Positions 1-11,394 of a DNA stretch of 64,000 nt are shown here, in pieces; the first letter of the stretch is position 1; each line of letters starts with the position of its first letter. Source of the DNA: Blepharisma stoltei (taxonomy: Eukaryota; Ciliophora; Heterotrichea; Heterotrichida; Blepharismidae); the NCBI GenBank assembly GCA_914767885.1, contig CAJZBQ010000010.1, positions 62,001 through 126,000 of the forward strand, given 5' to 3'. A model generated the notes under the pieces. It worked only from the letters and a program-made list of their open reading frames with translations, was not told where the DNA came from and made no database searches. A program made the translations under genes and the position numbers.

Positions 1-1353
1 AGCTCTCCTTTATGCAAGGAGAGCTGCTGGAAATATTTATGAAATTCTTCAAGATTGCTTCAAACTTTGTACAAGCTTCATTTTGAGGCTTAAAAAAGCA
101 CGAATCCACAACAATATAAAAAATTATTTTGGGAGTTCTAATACTTATATTGAAGAAAAATACAGAGAGATTATTGATAAAAATTATCCCATAGTAGCTT
201 CCTTAAATCAAATAGTAGCTGAAAAAGAGCAAAAGCAGCAGCAAAATTCAAAAATGCTAAAGCTATAACACTTTGAATGAATAAGGAAAGCTGTTTTTAA
301 TTTAGCGTGGCTATTATTTTATTTATGATTAATATAAATAGAATAAATATTAAATCAGCAGCTAGCATCCAAAATATTGGAGAAAAATTTTTTTATTTAA
401 AACTCGAAGAAGCTATTGCTGCAAAACCTTTAGCTTATAGAGACCTTAAATCCTCTTCTAATCTAATTGCTGAAATTTCAAAAGAGAGGTTATATGAGAA
501 AATTTGTTTGCTTGTCATCTCATATTTTTTCATATCTACTGAATTATGATTTCTTAATAAACAAGAAAACTCAGAGACTAAATTTTCAGAATCAAAAAAA
601 TGGCACTATAAATCTCTAGAAATTGCAGAAAAATTAATGCCTTATAGTTCACCTATCTTGCAAAATATTAAAGATAGCTATTATGATCGCTATCCACTAA
701 ATATGGTTCAAAATATTTTCATCAAAAATACAGAATTTTCTTTAAGTCAAACCAAAATGAGTGATAAGAAACAAAAACTGAAAAAAGTTTATGGAAGATC
801 TTCTTCAGTTAAGCCAAATATAAAAAATTTCTCGAAAACATTAGACAAATTCCAATCCAGGAATAAAACTCCTCTGCTAATAACAACTAAACAAGGATCA
901 TCTAGATCATCTAAATCACCATCAAGGCTTAAAAGAAAATCTATAACAGACCGAGACAAAATTGAGAATATTGACAAATTTAATAAAACAGTTGAAAATA
1001 CAAAGCAGAAGAAAGAAGAAATAAATTTTGAAAATACCTCAAATAATAAAATAACAAATAATTTGATGAATTTGATGAAAACTTATGATCTATCTGATGA
1101 TTCAAGTGGAAGCTCTGAGTCTTCTTTTGATGAAGAATATTTTAGACAAAATTTTATATTGACATCAAATGACTTATATGGAAATTTTGATAAAGAAACT
1201 AATGAAAATAAGAAAAAGAATAGTACAAGTAAGCGCAGACTTATTAAAATAGACACAAAAACCTCTGAAATGAGCAATGAAGATGAGTTCATGCCTGCTA
1301 TAAGACTAATAAATCCAAACAAAGAAAGTAACTATGAGTTTGTACATAATTAA
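1..1353 (+). CDS. TPR-like protein, 5' end missing
   Basis: The coding sequence is already open at base 2 (ALLYARRAAGNIYEILQDCF), so the start lies before the window. The first part runs in frame 2 to a TAA at 266. The second runs in frame 1 from about 344 through a UGA-Trp at 547 to TAA at 1351. Removing an 80-86 bp TA-bounded segment (258 or 264 to 343) joins them as ...KMLNIKSAASIQ. Helical repeats with TPR character (KWHYKSLEIAEKLMPYSSPIL) are followed from about base 740 by a Ser/Lys-rich, probably disordered C-terminus. I do not recognise a named family; a TPR scaffold role is inferred only from the helix pattern. Confidence 0.6.
258..343. other. Short TA-bounded IES
   Basis: This AT-rich segment contains stops in the frame of the TPR-like gene. 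Its removal between TA dinucleotides (258 or 264, and 344) shifts the frame by the needed amount and joins two coding blocks. The exact left TA is ambiguous. Confidence 0.5.
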
Positions 1354-1448
1354 TTCTTGAATTATTTTTAGTATCAAAATTAAATAATTATTTTAAATTA
1401 ATAAATAAAACTAGATTATAGAGAAATTCGCATGTAAATTTTCATTAA

Positions 1449-3033
1449 TTATAACTTGCTTCTTACAAAAAAGAACAAAGGTATAGATAATCCACAAGCG
1501 CTTAAAATAGGCTTTAAATAAATCATTTTGCTTGCTGTGTCTCTAAAGTTGAGCTCATCATATAAGAGCAGTCTATTCATAATTTTATATGGTCCTCTTA
1601 TGCTAAAATAACTCCAGTCTCTTATAGTTGTGTTTCTTTCTTCTTCAGGGAGTAGAAATACTAGGCTTTTTACTCTTCGAAAAGTGATCCCTCATAGATG
1701 ATACTCTGTGGTACGGTCTGGAGGATTTTTCTCATTATAAGTATATGAGTCAATGCTGGGTGTTTTAGGTAGAACTACACCTGCTGTGTGACCATTGACG
1801 TTTATTTGCAGCCCAATTGATTTTATGAGTGTAATATTTTTGGAAAACTCGATTGGTTTATATATTTCTGAATACATTTTACCTTTAAATTTGTGGGTGA
1901 AATTATCAAAAGATACCCACCTATAGGAATGAACTTCATTGGGGCTGAGATTAATTAGATGGTTTTCTGGAGTAAGCTGTATAAATAAACTAAAGCCCGT
2001 TAAAATCACTATAAATCTATTTAAATAAAACAAATACATTATAGCTCGTAAGTTATCCAAGCCTTATTCATTTGATATACTAAATATTAAATACCATAAA
2101 GACCAAGAAGCATATTTCGATGATAATAAGGGAAAATTTCTTTCATAGCCCCAACATAGGCAAACTTATTTTGATCCGATAAATCCAGGCCAATCTCTTC
2201 ATAGGTTTCTCGGACTGCAGCTTGATAAGGAGTTTCCCCTTTTTCAACTTTTCCACCCGGAAATGCAACTTGCCCTGAATGCTTGTCTTTAATCCCACTC
2301 CCTTAAATTTGAACAAAAAATCAGGCTCCAATCCAAATGGTGTGTGGAATTTTTTTTTAACTTTATATGAAATTTATCTCTATAAAGATTAAAATTATAT
2401 ATTGAGGGTAATATTTTTGAATTTTAATTTAATTTCATAAAGAATTAATAAAATAGTTTTATCAATTCACTGTGAAATCATCTAAATAATATTCTACTTG
2501 CACTTCTTTCATTAAATTAGGTCTACATTTTTTTAACAATAAAATTTATCGCCTATTGAGCCTTTTTGTGCACCAGTAAACTTGCTTACTGGTTGCAATC
2601 AGTCTGCTATTCAGCTGGGAAATAGTAGGCTGATCGCAGCCAGTAAACTATTTACTAGTGCGCAAAAAGGCTATATTATTTGAAATTAAAAATTTCAATC
2701 AACTTAAAGAGGGGTTAATGAAACCAAAAAGTGTAAATTTTACTGATATTTTGTTCCAGTTTAAAGGGGGGAGTTAGGGTGTTGAGTTCTTTTAATAAAT
2801 AGTAATTGCAAGTCTCCATCATTTACCCAAGGTTGGTTTTCAAAATATTGCTTCAGCTGATCTTGATTTGTGATTTGAAAATTTTGAGTATTTGATGGAA
2901 TAAAACTAGAAGGAATTTTTGGAACAATTTTAAAAATAGCGGCTATGCTTGCTCTGCGGCCAATGTAATCGTTTTCTTTGATAGAATCTGCTGCAAGCTT
3001 TTCTGCGAGCTTTAGGAATCTGTGTAATGGCAT
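1449..3033 (-). CDS. Nudix hydrolase, CoA-diphosphatase type
   Basis: After removing the insert 2289-2773 and a 32-nt intron (2062-2093), the gene encodes 355 residues. The junction reads [18 protein letters not shown]. The Nudix box follows ([20 protein letters not shown], then EIG), with the REUXEE residues intact. The [11 protein letters not shown] lead-in is typical of NUDT7/NUDT8-like coenzyme A pyrophosphatases. A later [14 protein letters not shown] matches the conserved region downstream of the box in that group. UGA is used as Trp in EYHLWGIT. A hydrophobic segment near the C-terminus (about the last 25 residues) suggests a membrane anchor. The function as a CoA or related nucleotide diphosphatase is inferred from motifs. 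Confidence 0.82.
2062..2093 (-). other. 32-nt intron (GT..AG)
   Basis: Removing this stretch joins LLGLYG to LDNLRAIMY in the Nudix gene. It begins with a perfect 15-nt intron-like unit GTATTTAATATTTAG and ends AATAAG. The length is unusual next to the 15-nt introns elsewhere, so the exact 3' end is less certain. Confidence 0.5.
2289..2773. mobile_element. MITE-like IES, CCTTTAAATT-end family, in Nudix gene
   Basis: The 485-bp insert is bounded by TTA and has inverted ends: left TTAATCCCACTCCCTTAAAT, right about TTTAAAGGGGGGAGTTA. Excision restores the Nudix frame exactly (HP-KDKHSGQ). A separate near-palindrome lies inside it at 2559-2673. Confidence 0.85.
2559..2673. repeat. Nested near-palindrome
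   Basis: The arms AGCCTTTTTGTGCACCAGTA and its near-complement ending GCGCAAAAAGGCT enclose further paired segments, giving about 115 bp able to fold on itself. It sits inside the IES of the Nudix gene and looks like a second small inverted-repeat element. Confidence 0.7.
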
Positions 3034-3122
3034 TAATTATAGTTATGCTTATTTAATGTAAATTGACTCTTCACAAATTTATTGCATAACTTGAGTAAAA
3101 TTTCAAAAAATCCTTATAAATT

Positions 3123-3626
3123 ATGTCAGATAAGTTAAATCCTAATTTTTCAAGAACCAAGGGTAAAAAGCCATGTATGCTTGATAAAGAATTGAATTTG
3201 AAACTTGATTTAAAGGAATTTTCCAATCCATCATCTTCTAGAGGATTTACGTCTAAAAAAGGAGTAAACTATATATCATGCCATACAGACAGATGCTCTT
3301 CAAGCTCAAGAAATCAATATGATCCAAAATGCCACTTAGGCTCTTTAACAAAAACTTCTTGAAGGTCTAAAGGACCAATCATAAAGGCACAAGAAGATTT
3401 TGACAATTTTTATAACAGTATAACCCCTTCTTTACGTTGAAAGCTAAACAAACAAGAAACCCCAGAAATTTTGAATTTTGGCCATAAACCGTCGATACTA
3501 AATCCAAATTTTATCCCTTCCGAACCCAGCGCATCTTCTAAACTAAAAGAATTATTACCGTTTGGCACACTAAAGAAAATCAAAAATATAATAAAAATAA
3601 ACGAAATCAATGAAGATGAAGAGTAA
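3123..3626 (+). CDS. Unknown basic, Ser-rich protein
   Basis: The open frame runs from ATG at 3123 to TAA at 3624 (167 aa) with two UGA-Trp codons (3360 and 3438). The product is rich in Ser, Lys and Asn, with no membrane segment and no recognised domain. Divergent from the Nudix gene, whose start lies 89 bp away. Codon-level coherence and the ATG context support a real gene, but I cannot assign a function. Confidence 0.6.
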
Positions 3627-3899
3627 TTATTATTCAGTTATATCCAAGAATTAAAAGATTTTGCTTTTGAGGTGCTGTCCCAAACAACGAAAAAAGATAT
3701 GAAAAAAGATTAATGTAGATTCAGTAATGATTTTAATTATTCTTTTAACTAAATTACTTTATGTATGATATATTTTTGCAATTATTTATATTTTTCAAAA
3801 TTAAGAGGATAAATTATGATGAGTAAATATTTATCTCTTTTATTGAAATAATATTAAATTCAACATATAAGATAACTAATTCTTCTTATATTAATAAAA

Positions 3900-4967
3900 A
3901 TGAATGAGCAGAAGTGAAATGAAAGGTTTGAAGAAATGATGCAAAAAAAGCGCAAAACACAAGAAAAGCTAAAAATGCTTCAAGCTCAAAAACTTCTAGA
4001 TGAAATGAAAGAGGTCACTGGCGTCCCCAAAATCAACGAAGTAAGCAGAAAAGTTGCAAATGAGCTTGCAAAAATTGAAGCTGAAAAAGCAGCAAATTCA
4101 GAATCCAATAACTATAAAGAAGCAACCCCTATTTCAAACGCTTCTAAAGGTGACAATCAAGCTCAACCAAACAAATCATTCTCTAGAAGTGCTGCAAAAT
4201 ACCTCAAAAACGACGACCTTGAATCAAAGCGGCTTCCTCCACCAACCGAAATTGTATTTCCTCCTAAAAAATCTGACACTTTGCCTAGCAAAGAGTTCAA
4301 AGACCTTCAAGAAACTTATATAAGAGCTCAAACCCTTCATTGCCAGCAGCAGAACTCTCAAGCTCTTTCACCAAGATGCCATATAGACTTGCAGTCTGGA
4401 CAAGCATCTGAGCAATATATAAATTTAAGGGCTCCAAAGAATGGAAAAGTGAGCAACACAATGGGAGTGAGCCAAGCAGAAACACTGAGAAGGGATTTTC
4501 TTCAGACTGAAGAGAATAGTAAAGAGAAGCTTGATACGTATATGAAAAATATTAAATGGGTACAAAAGAGAGAAGAAAAACTTAAAGAGCAGAGATGGGA
4601 TAGACAAGTGTCAGAAATCACGCCTTGCACGTTTAAGCCTGCTCTTACTAAATCTCAAAGCTTAAGAAACAGCTTTTCAGGACCTCATGAGGATAAAGAC
4701 AATAACTACCTTGATATGCATTATAGAAGAAAGAATCTGCAAGAGAGCTTAGAGAAACAAGAAGTAAAGCTAAAAAAAGCAGAAAGTGTAAGAAGCGCTG
4801 AGGCTGATTCTGTTGAAGAATCTCAAGTTCAAAGTTTGAAGGACAAGCCTTTTACTTATTCAGCACTAGCTCCTATGGGATCTAGAGTCAAGTATAAAGA
4901 AGGGTTCAATGTTAAGAAATTTACGAATACTGCCAAGCCTATGGTCAGTTATAAACGACTAGAATAA
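3900..4967 (+). CDS. Coiled-coil protein, unknown function
   Basis: The start is set at 3900 because the frame MNEQKWNERFEEMMQKK is open upstream of the ATG at 3936 when UGA is read as Trp. The 355-residue product is charged and largely helical, with Lys/Glu-rich segments at residues about 10-60 and 185-290. A CTFKPALTKSQS motif near residue 240 resembles the TFKPxL motifs seen in many protist cytoskeletal proteins. No enzymatic domain is visible. Confidence 0.7.
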
Positions 4968-5298
4968 ATAAATTAAAGTAGTTAATTAGAAAGTTGTTGT
5001 ACTATAACTTTATTTTAAAATAATTTTCTTATTCGATTAAGCTTTTTGATTTTGTTTATAATAAAATATAAACTCACAATTATAAACGGAAAATTGATTC
5101 CCTGAGCTTATATTAGCTGTTTTATGCTAATTAAGGAAAATACACTTACAGAGTTTTACATTTATAAACTCAGTTTCTTTATAAAGTAATGAAACTTTCA
5201 GCAAGGGTTTTAATTATGCTAATTAAAATAGCCTAATAGCTCAAGTTTAATTTTAATGGCCAATTGATATAAGCTGTTTTAGTATTTAGCAGGTAAAA
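4968..5298. other. Intergenic AT-rich stretch
   Basis: About 330 bp of AT-rich DNA lies between two same-strand genes. I see no ORF, repeat or IES signature in it. Confidence 0.5.
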
Positions 5299-6558
5299 AT
5301 GGCAGCTTGGTATTCTAATCTCTCAATTAGTGAACTAAAAGACACAGTCCTACATGGAAACATCAAAAACCGTTTTATTCTCTGAAAAATCTTTCTTGGC
5401 ATTCTCCAAGGCCCATATGAAGATTGGCTTTCCACAAATTCAAAACTCCGTGAAGACTACAACCACATGAAATCAGCCCTTACCCCTTCTATCAACCTCA
5501 AGCAAGCAGGCACCTTAAATAACCCCCTTTCCACAAACTCAGATGTATTTTATAATTAGAGTCCTTGATTTACACATTTTAAATACCAAGAAGAAAGAAG
5601 AGTGATAAGAATTGACGTGGATAGGACATTTCAAAAATATCAGATATTCCAGGATGAGCAGAATAAAAATATTTTGGAAAATATCTTATTTGTATGAAGC
5701 ATGACACATTCTATAGGGTACAACCAAGGACTCAACGAAATTTGTGCAGTCATCATGTACGCTCTTTTAAATGAGCCAGAAAGTGAAGATGGATTAGCAA
5801 GCTGAGAATATATAGAAGCTGATTGCTATTGGATTTTTAGTAAAATAATGGAACTTAATATAGAAGAGTTGTTTGTCCATGAGATTGAACAATCGAAAAT
5901 AGGAAATACGTTAGATGACGTCGCATGTTATGATAGATCGATATTAAGAGAAACCCCAGAAATGGTGAGAAGAAGCCACTATATTTTTCATAGAATTTTA
6001 AGTGTAACAGACCAAGAACTGTATTTACATATCCAAAAAAGCAAATACGATCCTCAGCTTTTTTTCGTCAGGTGGCTTAGATGCCTAATAAGCCGCGAAT
6101 TTACATTAAACCAAACTCTCTTGATTTGGGACGCAATGCTAGCCTGCCACAGCATAAACAATAAGGAGCTCGAACTTTTAAACTATATTTGTGCAGCAAT
6201 GCTCTCCGCAGATCGTGAAAACTGTAAGACATAAATAGTGCTTCATACACCTTGTGGAGATTTGCTGCAACTATTAATGAATCCGTTGACTATAAATGAT
6301 ATCCCGTTTGTGATAAATTCTGCTGTTATGTTTTATGAAGAACAAATAGACAAGAAGAAGACAGTTCTTATGAGGACTGATGGGGGAGAAGGAACCTTAA
6401 CTTCTTCACTGAAAATGCTCTATAAAATGGTTTCAAATAAAGCTGAGCATTTAAAAAAGAAAACGAAAAATAAAAAGCAAAAGGGAGCAACGCTTGAGTC
6501 AATGCTCTTGTATGTAAGCCAATCTAAACTTATGATCGAAGAACAACTGCAAGCGTAA
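5299..6558 (+). CDS. TBC-domain Rab GTPase-activating protein
   Basis: Two 15-nt introns (5545-5559 and 6224-6238) are removed to give 409 residues. Conserved TBC features are visible: NRFILWKIFLGIL near residue 25, then RIDVDRTFQKYQIF (the RxDxxRT arginine-finger region) and SIGYNQGLNEICAVIMYAL (YxQG glutamine finger). FFVRWLRCLISREF and LIWDAMLACH follow. Trp residues of WKIF and SMTHS-flanking positions are UGA. TBC proteins stimulate GTP hydrolysis on Rab GTPases in membrane traffic. The two catalytic fingers are present, so an active GAP is expected; the target Rab is unknown. Confidence 0.9.
5545..5559 (+). other. 15-nt intron
   Basis: GTATTTTATAATTAG contains in-frame stops; removal joins NSD to SPWFTHF in the TBC gene. 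A at position 10. Confidence 0.88.
6224..6238 (+). other. 15-nt intron
   Basis: GTAAGACATAAATAG contains a stop; removal joins ADREN to LLHTPCGDLL. A at position 10. Confidence 0.88.
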
Positions 6559-6576
6559 GAATAATGTAGAAAAAGC

Positions 6577-6967
6577 TTACTCCCCCCCCCCCTCCGTGAG
6601 CGAACAAAACCATTAGAAAAATCGCCATTTTTTGACCAAAAACCCACCCTCCGTGAGTGAACAAAAATTTTTTTAATAGAAAAAATTTTAATGGAAAAAA
6701 ATTTTGATATATAAGTGATAATTAGTATAATGAAATCTAGAGCTAATTCTGTTTAATTTTAAACAAATTGCGTTTTAAAACATAAATTTTGCAAATTAAA
6801 TTAATATTTGCTTCCCAATTTTTGCAAATTAGGATTTTTTTAAATTTCGAAAAAAATATTTTTTATAAAAATTTATATATAAATTTTTTTTTAAAAAAAA
6901 AAATTAACCCCCCTCCGTGAGCGAACAAAAATTTTTTTGTTCGCTCACGGAGGGGGGGGGGGAGTTA
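6577..6967. mobile_element. MITE (CTCCGTGAGYGAAC family), intergenic IES
   Basis: The insert is flanked by TTA. Its outer inverted ends are TTACTCCCCCCCCCCTCCGT and its complement ending GGGAGTTA. The right end is itself a hairpin: the CTCCGTGAGCGAACAAAA unit is repeated in both orientations at 6910-6965. The interior contains the family signature (..gcaaattaaattaatatttg..). It lies 18 bp after the TBC stop codon, in non-coding DNA. Confidence 0.85.
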
Positions 6968-7067
6968 GATAAAGACAAAACAAAGAAAACGATAAAAAAA
7001 CTGAAATATTTGCTTGATTACCCGAAATAAATAATTAAATTATAAGTTGCTTACTCCTTATAAAAAA

Positions 7068-9323
7068 TTAAAGCGCAAACTTATAGCGATAATGCAAATA
7101 ATGCAGCTTCGACGCTGCTTCAACAGCTACAGAGCTTGCGTACACACTTTCCCGAATCACTGATTTCTGCCATATATGTGCAGGTACCAGAGGTCTAACT
7201 TTTTCAATAAGAGCAGCTAAATGTTCAATAAAGTTTTTTCCTGAAATAACCACAACTGCAGGTCCAAATACAGACAGCAGCGTAGAAATAGCAGCTATTG
7301 GATCTTGAATATTCAATCTTGATACATCACCTAAGCATTCTCCATCTTCTGACAATAAAATTCTTCCTTTATGAACAACACAACTTCTAAGACCGTCATC
7401 ATTAACCACTGAAATCAGTGTGTGTGAATGCAAACTTTGTTCGCTGAATAAGGCAACTGCGTCTACATCTCTCGCAACTGCAACAGCACCTAAGGTATCT
7501 AGTCCTTCTCTTTTTTTGGCTGATTTTTCAACAATTCCGATTTTTTTGATCGGGTAGAGTTCAGGGGAGTTTTTGGTAACTTTTTCAATAAATTGTGAAA
7601 TAAGACTGTGAAGGTCTGTGTCTTCGCTGAAAAGAGATTCTTCTCTTATGTTGTGGGAAAGCATTAATATTTGGTTTTGGGAGATGTGGACTCCGATTTC
7701 TAAGACTTCTATTGAAGGGGTTGAGTAGCAGAGGTCTCCCATTTTGTCTGGATGTGTGATTGTGATAAGTTGTTGGATTTCTTTGTGGTCTTGTACATTA
7801 TTTTTTGTGATTGTGGTTGGCTTTATTAAAGATACTTTGAATCTTAAATGCTTGCTTCTAAACCAAGAATATTCATTATTCCATATAAATCTGTATAGTC
7901 CAGGAGAATGAAGCAGCCTGACCCCTAAGCAAGGAGCTTGATCGCAGCTAACTTTTTCCTCTTCTATAATAATCTGAGGCTGAGGGAGATCTACCCTTGA
8001 TAATGAATAAGAAATATCATAATACTCAGTTGCAAAACCCCACACCAAAATAGAGTTTGGCTCCTGCACCTCAATCACCCTTTGAACTTTTTCCCCACTT
8101 GGAATCTGTACACTCAGCGGAAACCCAATATGTGCTTGAATGTGGTCTATATCCACTGATTCTTCTGCTTCAAAAACTCCTTCTATTGATTTTTCATCAT
8201 ATTTATCATGCTTAAATAAATTTTCAATTTCTACTTCTGTTTCTAATCTTCCTTTAAATTCACCATCCACATCAGTAGAATGCAGAATCACATATAAAAA
8301 CTTTGCAGAATTCCCTTTGATCGTTTCATCCACTGATGATGAAGATTTTTTAAAGTGCTCTATAAGAAGATCATACATAGACGGTCTATGCTTTGGGTAA
8401 TTTTCCCATAATCTTCTTATAAGGACCCCTAAAGTGAGATTTTGGCCTTTATCAAAAGATTGAAGCATCTGTACAAATTTAAGGGAAGTGTAAAATATGT
8501 CGTCGTGAATATATAGAAGACGAGTATCAGAACATTTATAGATGTGATTATATGATGATCCGTCTTCAAAACCTCCAAGTTTTACATTGTAATGGACTCT
8601 GAAAATAAAGTTTTCGAGAAGCCGTGAAAATTTTTTGAGCATTTCTTCATTAGCATTTAAAGCTAAAGCATCGAGAACAGGCTCAAGTTGAGTGCCATAG
8701 CATAAAAATTGTTCTTTAAGTGTAGGAATAGAGCTATTCTATGTACAATTAAATATATGCCATTATTAATAGCTTCTTAATAAAGAATTGTTTCTATTGC
8801 ATTCAGCCCAATAAAGCATAAACATATCCATTAGCCTATTAATTGCGAAAATATTTTTATCCTGTATATCTTGAATTACAGGCTTTAACGCTTCTTCATA
8901 ATTAACTGCTGTTTTTTTATCAAGCAGCTGCTGGACTATTTCAAGTTGCTCTTTTTCTAATCCTCCATGTTGAATTAAATGAACTAAAATTTCTTTAACC
9001 CCAGCCTCTAGTTCTTCAGCGATTTCTGTGCCTTTTAAGTTCTCACAAAGCAAAAAAATATCATTTGAGAGATCTAATAACAAGTGAGGGTCATTTCTGG
9101 GCGCCAAGCTACAAATTTTATTGTAAAGTTTAGCGGCGAATCTGACAATCTGGAAATCAAAGTGAAGCACTATCTTTTTCAGGCACGCAATTACTTTTAA
9201 GTCTATTGAGCCTAGCGAAGAATCTAATAAGGCTTCTGCTTCTCGAAGATGCCCGATAGCCTCTGTTATTGTCTTAGATTTCAGAGCATGATTGAACGTG
9301 TCAAAAATGGGGTTTTCTGACAT
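7068..9323 (-). CDS. GOLD-domain protein
   Basis: Two open blocks (8766-9323 and 7068 to about 8745) join in frame if a 75- or 78-bp TA-bounded segment at 8703-8780 is removed, giving NRNNSLL-CYGTQLEPVLDAL and about 726 residues. The first about 300 residues look all-helical. Residues about 390-490 resemble a GOLD beta-sandwich (PSGEKVQRVIEVQEPNSILVWGF ... GLYRFIWNNEYSWFRSKHLRF). The C-terminal about 200 residues (IGIVEKSAKKREGLDTLGAV...) are unassigned. GOLD domains usually act in Golgi and vesicle cargo or lipid-linked roles; the precise role here is unknown. The gene could also be two genes if the junction is wrong. Confidence 0.65.
8703..8777. other. Short TA-bounded IES (75 or 78 bp)
   Basis: The segment holds three in-frame stops. 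A similar stretch, AACAATTYTTTAT, occurs on both sides on the minus strand, so left and right TA cuts are near-equivalent. Excision fuses the two blocks of the GOLD gene in frame. Confidence 0.6.
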
Positions 9324-9507
9324 ATTTTTACTATTTATAATGAATTATTTATGATTTTAAAGCTGTTTAGCATTACTTATCCTTTAAATAGCAAAAATCT
9401 TTAGCCTTGAACTCTGGTTTTGTTAAATTTGCCTAACACTGACTATTTTATATGAGCAGATTTAATAGTCACATATGACTAATTTTATATTAGTCTACGA
9501 TTAAAGT

Positions 9508-10980
9508 TTATTTGAATATGTCATTCTTATCAAAATCATACATACTTCCAAACCCGCCTACACTGAAATCTTGGAAGGCATCCATGCCATTCCCAAACAT
9601 ATTCCACGCAGGCTGAACCGGCTGATTATATGGATTTTGGAACATCTGCTGAGACTGCACTTCGTTATTCGTGGGCATCGGCAGTTCTTCTTCGTCTTCA
9701 CTGCTGCTTGATGATGAGCTTTCAGAGCTGGACTCTCCAGCAGGAGCAGCTGGTTGTGGAGGAAGATTGTCAGGCTTTTTGTTCTGTGAAAGCTGTTCTA
9801 ATTGTTGATCTAAGTCTTTAAGCCTTGATGACGTCATTTCTTGAATTGACTTCATGCCATCAATATTAATAGGCTTGGTCTTCTTTTTGGACTGGGCCTT
9901 ATTTAAATAAAATTAAGATCAAAATTCAGGAAATTTATAGTAAAAAATCGTGATAAATAGAGGCAAACAGAAAATAAATAATAAGCTAAGCTAAGACTGG
10001 GCCCTGCCTGCATTTGTCAAACACTGCTTCACATATTTTTCCAGCTCTCTACACACGTTAGAAGGCAATTTGTCGATGTCAAACTCCAGCTCTTCTCCTT
10101 GGACGTTCATGCATTCTTGAACAATATCTAAAACTCCTTTCAAATATTTCGGGTCAAGTTTTTTTATATTTGTGCACAGATTTTTTTTCTCATGCAAAGT
10201 CATCGGTTTTTCTATTTGTGGCTTGGCTGGCATTTTTACAACTGCTGCAGATGACGTGGACGCTGCTTGAGGATTTGCTTTGTTAGCCTGGATTTCTCGC
10301 ATTCCTTTGGACAGCTTTTCGATTTTTTGATACAAGTCTTGCATGACGTCTTGCTTGTCAGCGAGCATCAGATTTTCGTTTCCTTTCATGAGGCTTTCAA
10401 AATGGGAGCTGAGCTCCATTGTCATGGCGTAGAGGTCGGAGTTTTTTGCGTTATATTGGAAAGAATTGCTCCAAATCAAGCGCATGTCCATTGCAAATTG
10501 ATAGCCGTTCTCATATTCGCCAGCCCGGAGCTTTTTTTCAACAGTACTTAAATCCATGGGCTCTTTGATTACTGAGTGATAATCAGGGACAAGCTTGGGG
10601 TTTACTGGCTCTAGAAAAGGCTCAGAAAAGTCATGTCTCTTAATAGATTGGAGTATTTTTTATACTAAATTTATTAAAATATTGAATTTATAGCATAAAA
10701 TAATAGTATAGAGTCATTTATTATAATAGAGGTTATATATTTTCTTGAAAGATTCACTTTGTTTGGGCATTGTGTCAAAACTGTCATTTGATACTTGGCG
10801 CTTTACCCTAGTTGGACGCAATTCCTTTTCCCTAGGAATATAAATATTATTAAAATCTAAGTTTTCAAGCTCTGATTTTCTATGCTTATTTTTCGACTCT
10901 TTTTTGACTAGAGGGTTAATTTTGAAGCCAGCTGGTAGTTTGGCATTTATTGCCGAAAGTTGAGAGCTTGTCAACTCCAT
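9508..10980 (-). CDS. BET-family bromodomain protein
   Basis: With two inserts removed (10654-10737 and 9890-9994), the gene encodes 427 residues. The bromodomain spans about residues 78-180: KILQSIKRHDFSEPFLEPV, then DYHSVIKEPMDLSTVEKKL (conserved PMDL) and NSFQYNAKNSDLYAMTMEL (acetyl-lysine-binding Asn in YNxxNSD). An NET/ET domain follows at about 240-320 (MTLHEKKNLCTNIKKLDPKY...GEELEFDIDKLP). The tail is Ser/Glu-rich (SSSESSSSSSSEDEEE). Single bromodomain plus NET matches BET or GTE proteins that read acetylated histones in chromatin. Downstream of the bromodomain the reading frame depends on an IES that lacks TA at its repeat. Confidence 0.93.
9890..9994. other. 105-bp IES bounded by a 9-bp repeat without TA
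   Basis: GACTGGGCC occurs at 9890-9898 and again at 9995-10003. The segment from the start of the first copy to just before the second contains a stop in the BET frame. Removing one repeat plus the interior (105 bp, divisible by three) joins ...AGRAQS to KKKTKPINIDG. The same residues AQS are encoded on both sides. Confidence 0.8.
10654..10737. other. Short TA-bounded IES (84 bp)
   Basis: Removal between TA at 10654 and TA at 10738 gives ESFKKILQSIKRHDF, rebuilding the start of the bromodomain first helix. The insert is AT-rich with several stops. Confidence 0.85.
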
Positions 10981-11394
10981 ATTATAATGGCCTCATATTT
11001 TTGATTTTATAGCTTGGGGTTATCTGCGACCGAATATATTAATTTTGATTAATTCATAATAACTCTTTCTATATACATATATTCTAGATAAGATCAGATT
11101 AAATAGCTATATTTCCTCTATAATTATTAAAAAAAATAAAATTTATTTTTTTCCATTGTCGTCAAATAAAGCGTTTTTTTTTTTTAATAAAAAATTTTAT
11201 AATATTAAATTAATTCTTTTTCTGATAGAGTAAGACATTTCCATTTTAACAGCCAGCATGACAAATAACTCAAAACTCCCATCCCTTTTATAAATCTAAG
11301 CTAAATCTTTTCCTCCTTCTCCTATCCTTTTCATCATGCAAAATTTTCCCTTTTATCCCAATTCTTATCCTTCTTTGAATTCCCATATATAAAA
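10981..11394. other. Divergent intergenic region
   Basis: About 414 bp of AT-rich DNA separates the starts of the BET gene and CFAP43. It has poly-A/T runs around 11130-11200 and no ORF. It presumably contains both promoters; no specific motif is claimed. Confidence 0.4.

Noticed and set aside
8140..8400. Plus-strand ORF opposite the GOLD gene
   Set aside because: Antisense shadow of a clearly coding strand.
9510..9855. Separate Ser/Glu-rich gene downstream of the bromodomain gene
   Set aside because: AQS residues repeat on both sides of the 105-bp insert and the joined frame gives a normal BET tail.
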